13,429 nt of DNA from NCBI GenBank assembly GCA_041654915.1, contig JBAZCO010000040.1, positions 1 through 13,429 on the forward strand, written 5' to 3'. The DNA is from JBAZCO01 sp041654915. Lineage in GTDB: Bacteria; Bacillota; Clostridia; Christensenellales; DTU072. The notes beneath the pieces were generated by a model. The model worked only from the letters and a program-made list of their open reading frames with translations, searched no databases and had not been told where the DNA came from. Shown in pieces: positions 1 to 6,949 of the stretch. Positions within the stretch are counted from its first letter, which is position 1; the number at the start of each line of letters is the position of its first letter. The position numbers and the translations under genes are program-made.

Positions 1-2
1 CC

Positions 3-503
3 CAACTCAAAAAACAAAGCGCCGCCTTCCAGAGGTTTTTAGACGCTCTGGACGAGAGAGTGCTGCTCTACCGTGAAGAAGAGGACGAGTTCGTATCCGA
101 AAACATAGAGGAAATAAATGCGACTATCGAAGAAATTCTTGCCAACAAGTTGGAAAATAAAGAGATTATCGAGATAGTGACAACTCCCAAGACGGACGAG
201 GCACTAATTTTAGAGCCCGAGCCTGCTCTCCCCGAGCCAGAACCCGAGCCTGCCGCCCAAGAAACGGTTGCGGCAACGGTGGTTGCTCCCGAGGAGGAGG
301 CTAAGTATCAAAGGCTGGTACAGCTTGTGTACATAGCCGATGCCGCCAGCAAGGATGCCGATGTGACAAGAGAGCAAATAGACGAACTTGCACAGCTTAT
401 TGAAGATGCAAGGCAAAGCGGCACTTATACCGACCCAGAGGAGCAAAGTATTTTGCTTGATTGCTTACGCATACTAGCAGAAGCTTATTATTACGGAAAA
501 TAA
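3..503 (+). CDS. 3' end of an unrecognised acidic protein with Pro-Glu linker (partial)
   Basis: The reading frame is open from base 3 to a TAA at 501-503, so the start lies outside the window; a GTG at 60 is in frame, but the frame stays open above it and no ribosome binding site precedes it. The visible 166 residues fall into three parts. Residues 1-60 are charged and probably helical or coiled-coil, rich in Glu and Ile. Residues 71-86 form a Pro-Glu linker (EPEPALPEPEPEPA). Residues 97-166 look like a small helical domain ending in AYYYGK. There is no signal peptide or membrane segment in the visible part, and I recognise no catalytic motif. The architecture (helical region, flexible acidic linker, small helical C-terminal domain) suits a cytoplasmic scaffold or interaction protein, but that is only inference. 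The corA gene follows 150 bases downstream on the same strand. Confidence 0.75.
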   Translation, partial: QLKKQSAAFQRFLDALDERVLLYREEEDEFVSENIEEINATIEEILANKLENKEIIEIVTTPKTDEALILEPEPALPEPEPEPAAQETVAATVVAPEEEAKYQRLVQLVYIADAASKDADVTREQIDELAQLIEDARQSGTYTDPEEQSILLDCLRILAEAYYYGK

Positions 504-505
504 TT

Positions 506-571
506 ATGGACGCAGACCCTTTAAGTAGAACGAAAAACTTAATATGCCGTATCAGGCACGCATTTAGCTGA
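506..571 (+). CDS. Possible 21-residue leader ORF upstream of corA
   Basis: An ATG at 506, two bases after the TAA of the preceding gene, opens a 21-codon frame (MDADPLSRTKNL..., ending HAFS) that stops with TGA at 569-571. The spacing suggests translational coupling or reinitiation, but the only ribosome-binding-like sequence is a weak GGA at 495-497. The stop codon falls inside the hairpin 558-576, and a terminator-like hairpin follows at 605-634, which is the layout of a translated attenuator leader. Short leader ORFs are known before Mg2+ transporter genes (mgtL, corL in Salmonella); this one shows no recognisable similarity to them. It may equally be a chance ORF. Confidence 0.2.
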   Translation: MDADPLSRTKNLICRIRHAFS

Positions 572-590
572 TGCGTCCCGCCTTTCGTGC
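556..590 (+). promoter_or_regulatory. Alternative stem-loops in the corA leader
   Basis: ACGCAT (558-563) can pair with ATGCGT (571-576) around a 7-base loop. Alternatively GCACG (556-560) can pair with CGTGC (586-590). The two pairings share bases 558-560, so they are mutually exclusive in full. This was read from complementarity only; no folding energy was calculated. Confidence 0.3.
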
Positions 591-604
591 GAATAATTAA
601 ACAC

Positions 605-634
605 AAAGGGGTATGGCAACATATCCCTTTTATT
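605..634 (+). terminator. Terminator-like hairpin immediately upstream of the corA ribosome binding site
   Basis: An 11-bp stem (AAAGGGGTATG at 605-615 with CATATCCCTTT at 620-630, one G-T pair) closes a GCAA tetraloop of the GNRA type and runs into TTTTATT. It looks like an intrinsic terminator for the upstream gene. However, the corA Shine-Dalgarno begins at 641, too close for a promoter to fit between, so corA transcripts must start upstream of it (or within it) and read through. It is therefore either a leaky terminator or an attenuator. Confidence 0.55.
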
Positions 635-640
635 ATGCGC

Positions 641-647
641 AAGGAGG
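641..647 (+). promoter_or_regulatory. Ribosome binding site of corA
   Basis: AAGGAGG, 6 bases before the ATG at 654, fixes the start of the CorA protein. It lies seven bases after the terminator-like hairpin. Confidence 0.85.
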
Positions 648-653
648 TTTTAA

Positions 654-1613
654 ATGATACAAATTTTTAAAAATACGGCAAGCGGGATAGCCGAACTTAG
701 CACAGATATTCTTGTAGCAGGTTTTGTGACGAGTGACAAATGGATACATCTTACCAATCCGACAGATAAAGAGAGCGAGCTTATAGAGCGACTTACAGGT
801 ATCCCCGAGGATATGCTAAAGGCGGCATTGGACGATGACGAGCGAGCCCGCATAGAGCAAGATGACGGCAGCACACTAGTGCTTTTTGATGTGCCTGTGA
901 TAGAGGAGGAAAGCTCTTATTACAGCTACTCCACCGTGCCGATGGCGGCAATTTTCACCAAAGATAGTTTGGTGACCGTATGTTTAAAGGAAAACTCCAT
1001 CACCCACCAATTTATCAACGGCAGAATAAAGAACTGCGATATTAACAACCGCTTTAGGTTTTTGTATCAAATGCTATATTTCACCCACATAAAATATTTG
1101 CAGTACTTGCGGCAGATAGACCGCTCAAGCCAAAGGATAGAGAGAGAACTTCACCAATCCACAAAGAACAAAGAATTAATACAGCTGCTGGACTTGCAAA
1201 ATTCGCTTGTATATTTTTCCACTTCATTAAGAGGGAATGCGCTGATTATAGAGCGGCTGATTCGCTTAGACGACAAGTCGGACGAGGAAAATAGCGAACT
1301 CTTAGAGGATGCCTCAATAGAAAACCGCCAAGCAATAGATACCTGTAACATACACCGTGATATCTTGTCGGCAACAATGGATGCCTATGCCTCTGTTATC
1401 TCCAACAACCTAAATATTGTTATGCGCACCCTCACCACGGTAACCGTGATAATGTCCGTGCCTACACTAATATATTCGTTGTGGGGAATAAATACGGGTG
1501 TGCCGTTTGGCGGCAAGCAGTGGGGCTTTTGGGTGGTGATTGGGATTTCGGCAATCTTTACCGGACTTAGCGCCTACCTCTTAACCCGTGGCAAAAACTT
1601 TAAAAAGAAGTAA
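654..1613 (+). CDS. corA: CorA-family magnesium/divalent cation transporter
   Basis: This 319-residue protein has the length and layout of the CorA family, pentameric inner-membrane channels for Mg2+ (some members Co2+, Ni2+ or Zn2+). Residues 1-130 are the alpha/beta cytoplasmic domain. Residues 131-255 are the long charged stalk helices, ending in the typical ISNNLNIVMRTLTTVTVIMS run that enters TM1 (about 258-277). The pore signature follows TM1 as WGIN at 277-280, in place of the usual YGMN; the essential Asn (N280) is kept. A short loop (TGVPFGGKQ) leads to TM2 (291-310), and the C-terminus is basic (RGKNFKKK), as expected for a cytoplasmic end. The start is set by AAGGAGG six bases upstream. 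The gene follows a structured leader and is closed by an intrinsic terminator at 1719-1751. The family call is firm; ion specificity cannot be read from the sequence. Confidence 0.93.
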   Translation: MIQIFKNTASGIAELSTDILVAGFVTSDKWIHLTNPTDKESELIERLTGIPEDMLKAALDDDERARIEQDDGSTLVLFDVPVIEEESSYYSYSTVPMAAIFTKDSLVTVCLKENSITHQFINGRIKNCDINNRFRFLYQMLYFTHIKYLQYLRQIDRSSQRIERELHQSTKNKELIQLLDLQNSLVYFSTSLRGNALIIERLIRLDDKSDEENSELLEDASIENRQAIDTCNIHRDILSATMDAYASVISNNLNIVMRTLTTVTVIMSVPTLIYSLWGINTGVPFGGKQWGFWVVIGISAIFTGLSAYLLTRGKNFKKK

Positions 1614-1718
1614 TAGGCACTGTTTAAAAAACCCCGCTTGAACCGCCTGTTTAATTTAAGAAAAGCAAGACAGAGCTAAAACTAAAAATCGCAAAAAACA
1701 GTTAGTTTGGATATCCTC

Positions 1719-1751
1719 AAAGCCCGCTTAGGTTTACTAAACGGGCTTTTT
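1719..1751 (+). terminator. Intrinsic terminator after corA
   Basis: AAGCCCG (1719-1725) pairs with CGGGCTT, and an inner TTAG pairs with CTAA around GTTTA, with one C-A mismatch between the two stems. A T-tract follows on the plus strand. On the minus strand the matching tract is only three T long, so it would serve the convergent reductase gene less well. Confidence 0.85.
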
Positions 1752-1786
1752 AAAATAATTTTTTGTTATTTGTTTTAGGTGTTATG

Positions 1787-4051
1787 CTATATTGAGCGTG
1801 CCTTGCGGTAAGCCCCGCTCACCGCTCTAAACACATTGATTGGGGCAAAGCTGTCGCCCACATTAAATATTTCGGGGGCGGTACGATTTTGCAAACACTC
1901 ATAATATAGCTGATTGTTGGGCTTTGCTCCCGTTGCAAAAATTACCGCATCTGCCTTAAGCTCCCGCTCCTCATATTGAGGCTTTATTTTGTGCAAGGCA
2001 TCCATAGGATTTAGGATGTTCTCGGGCAAAATGGGCGACCAAGTGTTGTAGGGGTTGGGTACATTCCTATGCTTGTTTTGGGAGATGATTGCTTTGCCCG
2101 CCTCAATTTTAACAAGCTTTGCGCAGTTTAACAACTCCGCCCCGCCCCGCTCAAGATAATGTATTATGTGTCCTCGATTTGCAGTGCACATATGGTTCAT
2201 AAAGTATTTTTGCATTTCAACTATTTTTACCGTCTTGCCATATTCGTACATAAGCATATAGGCAAGCTCTGTGCCGACAAGACCGCCGCCAATAATAACT
2301 ATATCTTTTGCATCTTTAACCAAAGAGGGGTCGTTTAGTATTTGCAAGGAGTTGTATACAAAAGGCAAGTCTTTCCCCTCTATTGGCGGTGTTGTTTGCA
2401 CAGTACCCAAGGCGCAAACAATTGTATCGTAGCCCTTTTGTGCTAGCATTTCCTCTGTTGCTTTTGTGTTCATAAACAGGGAAAAGTCCTCGTTTTCCCT
2501 TAGTTTTTCTGTAATATGCACAAGGTAGTCCAAATATAATTTGATATCAAACTTAATTATTGGCTTGCACCCCGGCACAATACTGCCGCCAAGGGTATTG
2601 GTCATTTCATAAAGGTCTACTTTATGCCCCCTTGCCAAAAGTGTCTTTGCCGCCACAATTCCCGCAGGGCCGCCGCCAACAACGGCAACCCGCTTTTTTG
2701 TTGCGGCTTTGGGGATTTCGGCGGAAAATTCGTGTTCAAATGCCGTGCGTGGGTTTACGGCGCACTGCGGATGTCCGCCTTCTACAAACTCATTTATGCA
2801 AGCCTCTTGGCAGCCTATGCACGGGCGAATGTCTTTAACCTTGCCGCTGTATGCTTTGTTGCACCACTCCGCATCGGCAAGGAGCGGCCGCCCCAACATA
2901 ACCATATCACATTTATCTTCCCGCAGTACCTTTTCGGCAAGGTCGGGGTAGCCAAGCTTGCCAACACCGACAATAGGCACTTCCAGCCCCTTGTTGGAAA
3001 GTATATTTTGTTGCTTAAAATATTTTTTTGCAATCTCTGCAATCTCTGTATAGCAGCCCGCCGGCATAGATGCAGGGGGATGGGGTAGCCACCAATTGTC
3101 ATAGCTGCCCAAATCCACATCAAAAATATCTACTCCTGCCTTAACAAGCTCGTGCATATATTCAAGAGTTTCCTCTACCTTGCGTTCGTTTTTAAACTTG
3201 TTTAACGGACTTTGGGTATCCATTCGCTTGCCATAGGTAGCATTAAGTGCAAGTGATAAATCTATGCGATACATAATTGGAAAGTCGCTGCCTACCCGTT
3301 TTCTCATTTCTTTTATCATATCCACACCAAAGCGCATCCAATCGGAATAGCGCCCCAAGGTGCGGCGATTGTAGGCGGTGTTTGTCATTTGTTCCAACAA
3401 ATAGCCCTCGTGACCGTGCAGATATACACCGTCCAAATTGCAAGCTTTAGCGTCCGCTGTGCCTTGCCCAACACGCCTTATTATCTTGCCAAGCGCACGG
3501 TCGCCAAAGGGCAAGCAAGGCACATCTTTTATATACCAATTAGGATTCAAGCTAGAACTGCGGGGAAATGAGAATGAGTTTGTCAAACATTGGGGATTGC
3601 CCACTCTGCCAAGCCCGGGGGAAAGTTGAATAAAGATTTTTGCGCCGTGAGCGTGGCACTTTGCCGCAAGGTTGCGCCAACCGGCAAGCACGGTGCGGCT
3701 TCTGTCTATGCGTGGGAAGTAGGATAGGTCGCCAAGCTCAATTAGCGACTTGTCTATGCCAAACGATACAGGCACAAGCCCTGTGGTAATTAGTCCCACT
3801 CCGCCCTTAGCTCGCTCCTCAAAGTAGGAGAGCATCTTTTCGTTTGGGCGACCCGTTTCCTCGCACATCGAGATGTTGCCAATGGGTGCCATAATTAGGC
3901 GGTTTTTAATAGTGATTTCGTTAATGCGTATGGGTGAAAACATCTTTGTATAAGGATACAAGTTACTAGTCATTTCAGGCACGGAAAAACCTTTGTTCCA
4001 CCAATCACCAAAGCTGTCTATTAAAGAGTTTAATTGTTTTTCATAATCCAT
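1787..4051 (-). CDS. NADH:flavin oxidoreductase with Fe-S, FAD and NAD(P) domains (2-enoate / 2,4-dienoyl-CoA reductase type)
   Basis: This 754-residue protein is a three-domain old-yellow-enzyme relative that reduces activated C=C bonds with NAD(P)H through FMN, a 4Fe-4S cluster and FAD. Residues 36-400 form the TIM barrel: KNRLIMAPIGN at 49-59, and HGHEGYLLEQ at 212-221, where Tyr217 aligns with the active-site Tyr of E. coli FadH. The segment around 316-326 (SYDNWWLPHPP) resembles clostridial 2-enoate reductases and BaiCD/BaiH. The cluster cysteines are C411, C414, C418 and C430. The FAD GxGxxG is at 459-464 and the second nucleotide-binding GxGxxG at 588-593, with ATGAKPNN at 706-713 and NVGD at 730-733. 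The usual length is about 640-680; the excess is a roughly 35-residue N-terminal extension and an insertion around 655-700. AAGGAGGT (4061-4068) sets the start and the stop is TAG. It is convergent with corA and appears to be monocistronic. Substrate is unknown: aromatic or aliphatic enoates, dienoyl-CoA and bile-acid intermediates all fit. Confidence 0.93.
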   Translation of the reverse strand: MDYEKQLNSLIDSFGDWWNKGFSVPEMTSNLYPYTKMFSPIRINEITIKNRLIMAPIGNISMCEETGRPNEKMLSYFEERAKGGVGLITTGLVPVSFGIDKSLIELGDLSYFPRIDRSRTVLAGWRNLAAKCHAHGAKIFIQLSPGLGRVGNPQCLTNSFSFPRSSSLNPNWYIKDVPCLPFGDRALGKIIRRVGQGTADAKACNLDGVYLHGHEGYLLEQMTNTAYNRRTLGRYSDWMRFGVDMIKEMRKRVGSDFPIMYRIDLSLALNATYGKRMDTQSPLNKFKNERKVEETLEYMHELVKAGVDIFDVDLGSYDNWWLPHPPASMPAGCYTEIAEIAKKYFKQQNILSNKGLEVPIVGVGKLGYPDLAEKVLREDKCDMVMLGRPLLADAEWCNKAYSGKVKDIRPCIGCQEACINEFVEGGHPQCAVNPRTAFEHEFSAEIPKAATKKRVAVVGGGPAGIVAAKTLLARGHKVDLYEMTNTLGGSIVPGCKPIIKFDIKLYLDYLVHITEKLRENEDFSLFMNTKATEEMLAQKGYDTIVCALGTVQTTPPIEGKDLPFVYNSLQILNDPSLVKDAKDIVIIGGGLVGTELAYMLMYEYGKTVKIVEMQKYFMNHMCTANRGHIIHYLERGGAELLNCAKLVKIEAGKAIISQNKHRNVPNPYNTWSPILPENILNPMDALHKIKPQYEERELKADAVIFATGAKPNNQLYYECLQNRTAPEIFNVGDSFAPINVFRAVSGAYRKARSI

Positions 4052-4060
4052 ATTACCTTT

Positions 4061-4068
4061 ACCTCCTT
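4061..4068 (-). promoter_or_regulatory. Ribosome binding site of the enoate reductase
   Basis: Read on the minus strand it is AAGGAGGT, nine bases before the ATG whose complement is at 4049-4051. Confidence 0.8.
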
Positions 4069-4089
4069 GAGATAATCCCAGCTTTTACA

Positions 4090-4118
4090 AGTATAACACT
4101 CCTACAAGCAAAAAACAA
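4090..4118 (-). promoter_or_regulatory. Sigma-A type promoter of the enoate reductase
   Basis: On the minus strand, TTGTTT (4113-4118) and TATACT (4090-4095) are separated by exactly 17 bases, and TGT directly precedes the -10 as an extended -10 element. Transcription would start near 4083, giving a leader of about 30 bases that contains the ribosome binding site. Confidence 0.6.
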
Positions 4119-4391
4119 TGGCAAAAATCTATCCCAATAACCGCTTTGGAACAATAAAATAGCAACCAATACCCATTATCTGCAAATATTTACAAAATGA
4201 GCATATAAGGTGAAATTTATGCACTTGCGATTTAATTTTAGTAAAATTTGGGAATATTTTATGCGAACAAAAATTCGGAAAACAACAAAAAAGTGTCAAA
4301 AAACTCGCCTTTTTGGACAACGAGCGGGAAAAAGCGACTTAGATTATTTAAAGATAACAAATTATTTATTTTAAAATATAAAAATACCCTA
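4119..4391. other. AT-rich divergent intergenic region without a gene
   Basis: The stretch between the two divergent promoters has no credible gene. It is very AT-rich, especially 4340-4385, just upstream of the lipoprotein -35 where an UP-like element could lie. Short frames present have no ribosome binding site. The one structured motif seen is the LexA-like dyad at 4264-4277. Confidence 0.6.
4264..4277. promoter_or_regulatory. LexA-box-like dyad (weak)
   Basis: CGAACAAAAATTCG differs by one base from the Gram-positive SOS consensus CGAAC-N4-GTTCG. Thirteen of its bases recur at 6840-6852 upstream of the giant gene, there starting with G in place of CG. It sits about 115 bases upstream of the lipoprotein -35, which is far for a repressor site, so an operator role is doubtful. 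Confidence 0.2.
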
Positions 4392-4420
4392 TTGACAACC
4401 TTTGCCGAGTTGAGTATAAT
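4392..4420 (+). promoter_or_regulatory. Consensus sigma-A promoter of the 670-residue lipoprotein
   Basis: A perfect TTGACA (4392-4397), a 17-base spacer and a perfect TATAAT (4415-4420). The predicted start is near 4427, with a short leader before GGAGG at 4446-4450 and the ATG at 4456. A promoter this close to consensus suggests strong constitutive expression unless repressed. Confidence 0.88.
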
Positions 4421-4455
4421 GTGGATACAAAAAGAATTTTCTTCTGGAGGTAACT

Positions 4456-6468
4456 ATGAAAAAGAAGATACTAATATCCCTATTCATTATATTGCTATCG
4501 TTAGCAGTGGTAATGACGGCGGTGGCATGTAATGGCGACACCGACAAACCCGACCCCAAAAAGCCCGACAACGGCCAAGAAGAGCCAGATCCCCCTACAA
4601 CCAAAACCGTAGAACTAGTCACTTTTGTAAATGGTTTGGTAGACGGTGTAGACAACTTGATTCTCGATGTTGCCGACATTACAGACAAAGCTTATGTAGA
4701 CCTAACCGTGTTTTTTAAATATAACGACACAGAGGCCGAAGTGAGAATTGCAGGCACATTCGACGAGGATGTTGTAGACAACAACACTGCTTTACTTTCT
4801 GTAGCTGTTAACGACAGAGTGTATGCTCAACTTTATACCGAAAAAGGTGTTCTTTATCTTGGGCAAACAATAACTCGTGATAGCGACACTGTTTCCTGGA
4901 CAAAACTTTCCGCAGACACAGAGAGCAAAGCCCTACAAAAAGAGCTTGCAAAACTGCCCAGCGAAATAGTAGAAATGGAACTAGATATCTCCCTTAGGGA
5001 TGAGATTGATGATTCTATTATAAGCGCTCTTGCTCTATTAGAAGGGTTGTTATTTGAAATAACCACCTCCGATATGGATTTTGACTTAGAGAAAGGCAAG
5101 GGCGGTGTAGTTACCGCAGAACTACAAATACATCAACTTAGCGCTCTGCTTGCTATGCCCGGCATAGGCGACACAATAAATGGCATGCTAGAAGATATTG
5201 AAGAATACAAAGATATTGTTGATATGGTATTTGACATCATCTTTAACGCAACTCTTGACGAGCTTACCGAAGGGTTTGAGGAAGAAGACAAATACTTCCC
5301 CGAAATTCAAATTATTGTAGGACTATCCGACAATGTTAGACTTAATCAACTTGGACTTAGTTACAAGAACGAGCAATTTGGCGAAAACAGAGATGAGTAT
5401 GTAGAAGTTGCCTTTGGTATTAAAGATATTGTTATTAACAAAAAGAGCGATACAGACCTTGCCCCCGAGGGCGCACTTGACGCAGAAGACACCGTAATTA
5501 AACTTACTGTGGACCTAGAAATCCCCGGCAAAGATATTGACGGCTATGTAGAGGCTTTTGTATTCCCCGACTTTAAAGTTTCCTTGGACGAGGATGACGA
5601 TATTGTTATAGACCTATCTGCTATTAGCGGCTATGCATTAGTATATGTGCTTGAAGACGGCGAATATGTTCTCCTAGAGGACTTTAGCGCAGACTTTAAC
5701 ATTAACGAGTTTAGCGAGAACCAAGTAAGGATTAACCTTGCAGACTTCTATGCTTTGGTAGGTGGAGAAGTTGATGGAGCCGCAGGTTACTTCTTTGACT
5801 TTGACCTTGATGCGTTCTTTAACGGCGAGGATGATGATGACAACGACCCAGAAAACGCAGAGGGCAACCCTGTTGATGACCTAGTTGCAGCAGTAGAAGA
5901 CGACGACTTTGACCCCGTTGCTTTCTTGACGGGCAACATGGGCTTACTTACCACAGTCCTTGACGCTATAACCGCAAGCGTAGACGAGGCAATAAATGAC
6001 GCTGGCAGACTAGAAGTATTTACACTCCTAGCGGCTATTGCAAGCAACGATATATTTGCAGAGAGCGACGAGCTTGCAGAATATATTGAGTACTTCGTTG
6101 ATGAAGACGCAATAATAGAAGGCTTAGAAGATTTGTTTGACACTTCCATAGATGAAATACTTGCAGAAATCGTAAAGTATACTGGATTTGATGCAGACGA
6201 GGACGACCTCCTTGCACTTGAAATAGGTGTTTCTGGCGGAGTTGTAGACGGTAAAGGACTTGGCGCAGGCGTAGAAATTTACAGCGGCGACACCCTAGTA
6301 GGAAGAGTTGCTGTTTACTTTGATATCGTATCCGGAGTAGAGAAAAACCCAAGCCACTTGAATAAGGCTATTGACTTTGCAGACGCTGGCGACCTCGACA
6401 CAGAGGAAGGCAGAGATGCTATCGTAGAGGCTCTTAAAGTTATCCGTGACGCTTACATTGCAAAATAA
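4456..6468 (+). CDS. Large acidic secreted lipoprotein, function unknown
   Basis: This 670-residue protein begins with a type II signal peptide: MKKK, a hydrophobic stretch at 5-20, and TAVAC with the predicted lipidated Cys at 25 (Ala rather than Leu at -3, so slightly off consensus). A Pro-Asp-Lys spacer (26-50) follows, as is common for a lipoprotein tether. After it come beta-rich stretches (about 76-150, 283-440, 585-626) alternating with helical ones (155-200, 225-275, 475-580). The protein is strongly acidic, with a run GEDDDDNDPEN at 457-467. Cys25 is its only cysteine. I recognise no enzyme motif. The layout around 110-135 (NTALLSVAV, then RVYAQLYTEKGVLYLGQ) resembles modules of the giant lipoprotein downstream, suggesting paralogy. 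GGAGG six bases upstream sets the start. It is a single-gene unit with its own promoter and terminator. Likely role: surface or envelope-associated binding or structural protein (inference). Confidence 0.88.
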   Translation: MKKKILISLFIILLSLAVVMTAVACNGDTDKPDPKKPDNGQEEPDPPTTKTVELVTFVNGLVDGVDNLILDVADITDKAYVDLTVFFKYNDTEAEVRIAGTFDEDVVDNNTALLSVAVNDRVYAQLYTEKGVLYLGQTITRDSDTVSWTKLSADTESKALQKELAKLPSEIVEMELDISLRDEIDDSIISALALLEGLLFEITTSDMDFDLEKGKGGVVTAELQIHQLSALLAMPGIGDTINGMLEDIEEYKDIVDMVFDIIFNATLDELTEGFEEEDKYFPEIQIIVGLSDNVRLNQLGLSYKNEQFGENRDEYVEVAFGIKDIVINKKSDTDLAPEGALDAEDTVIKLTVDLEIPGKDIDGYVEAFVFPDFKVSLDEDDDIVIDLSAISGYALVYVLEDGEYVLLEDFSADFNINEFSENQVRINLADFYALVGGEVDGAAGYFFDFDLDAFFNGEDDDDNDPENAEGNPVDDLVAAVEDDDFDPVAFLTGNMGLLTTVLDAITASVDEAINDAGRLEVFTLLAAIASNDIFAESDELAEYIEYFVDEDAIIEGLEDLFDTSIDEILAEIVKYTGFDADEDDLLALEIGVSGGVVDGKGLGAGVEIYSGDTLVGRVAVYFDIVSGVEKNPSHLNKAIDFADAGDLDTEEGRDAIVEALKVIRDAYIAK

Positions 6469-6505
6469 AGATTAGCAATACAAGCAAAAATGCAGTAACA
6501 AAAAG

Positions 6506-6534
6506 CGCAAGCGGCTTTACCGCTTGCGTTTTTT
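6506..6534 (+). terminator. Strong intrinsic terminator after the 670-residue lipoprotein
   Basis: CGCAAGCGG (6506-6514) and CCGCTTGCG (6520-6528) form a perfect 9-bp stem with a CTTTA loop, followed by six T. Flanking A and T runs could lengthen the stem, so it might also work weakly on the minus strand. It lies 37 bases after the stop codon and separates the two lipoprotein genes into different transcripts. Confidence 0.92.
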
Positions 6535-6904
6535 CGTTGGTGAAAAACTTTGGCAAAAACCGCTTGAACGCAAAGGGTATTGGGCAAGATATAACAAGAG
6601 AAAAAGTCTAATAAGCTAGGGTTTGGGTAGCCCTTAACAAGAGTTAGGGTGGCTATTTATGGGTTTTTAGCAACTCAATTGTGCCTTACAATTAAAACTT
6701 TTTTGCCCGCAAACCAAAGGCAAAATCTGGCTTTAAAAAAACAAAATAATGTTTGAGTTTAAGGGGAAAAGGCGCACTTATACAAACCGCTTAGGGGGAT
6801 GAGAAGGGATGTTTTTTTGCTTTGCAAACAACATAATGAGAACAAAAATTCGATTTTCACCAAACATTCACACAAGTTTTTCCTTTTCAACCACCATTCT
6901 CCTA
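6535..6904. other. Non-coding stretch between the lipoprotein genes
   Basis: No gene is credible here. The frames found are short or lack a ribosome binding site, for example a 17-codon frame at 6749-6802 and a 70-codon frame at 6809-7021 that would cover the promoter. Structure seen: a bulged hairpin at 6628-6655 and a small stem AATTGT/ACAATT at 6677-6693. The rest is AT-rich with scattered A and T runs. Confidence 0.55.
6628..6655 (+). other. Bulged hairpin of unknown role
   Basis: TAGCC (6628-6632) pairs with GGCTA (6651-6655), and CTTAAC (6633-6638) with GTTAGG (6643-6648, one T-G pair). A two-base bulge (6649-6650) and an AAGA loop complete it. An upstream GCTA (6615-6618) offers an alternative partner for TAGC at 6628-6631. 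It is downstream of the terminator and well upstream of the next promoter, so it would not normally be transcribed from either seen promoter. Confidence 0.3.
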
Positions 6905-6933
6905 TTGACAAAACTATATATATATATTATTAT
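6905..6933 (+). promoter_or_regulatory. Sigma-A promoter of the giant lipoprotein gene
   Basis: A perfect TTGACA (6905-6910), a 17-base spacer made largely of a TA alternation, and TATTAT (6928-6933). The -35 lies in the same CCTATTGACAA context as the promoter at 4392-4420. The predicted start is near 6940, giving a leader of about 80 bases. Confidence 0.8.
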
Positions 6934-6949
6934 TAAACTGTATATTAAT

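Noticed and set aside
597..625. Separate corA promoter overlapping the hairpin (TTAAAC, 17 bases, CATATC)
   Set aside because: Each hexamer matches only three of six consensus bases.
504..653. Classical M-box Mg2+ riboswitch before corA
   Set aside because: The leader is only 150 bases and I could not find the conserved M-box core; the evidence supports only a hairpin and a small ORF.
2560..3088. Overlapping plus-strand frames inside the reductase gene
   Set aside because: They are antisense to well-conserved barrel and Fe-S coding sequence, lack ribosome binding sites, and their products resemble no protein.
4294..4299. TTGACA on the minus strand as a second reductase promoter
   Set aside because: The base positions 17 further on (about 4271-4276) give GAATTT, not a -10, and a better promoter exists at 4090-4118.
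5787..6352. Minus-strand frames inside the 670-residue lipoprotein (Ser-rich or Leu-Arg-Gln-rich)
   Set aside because: Their composition is the mirror of the acidic Asp/Glu-rich coding strand; no start signals.
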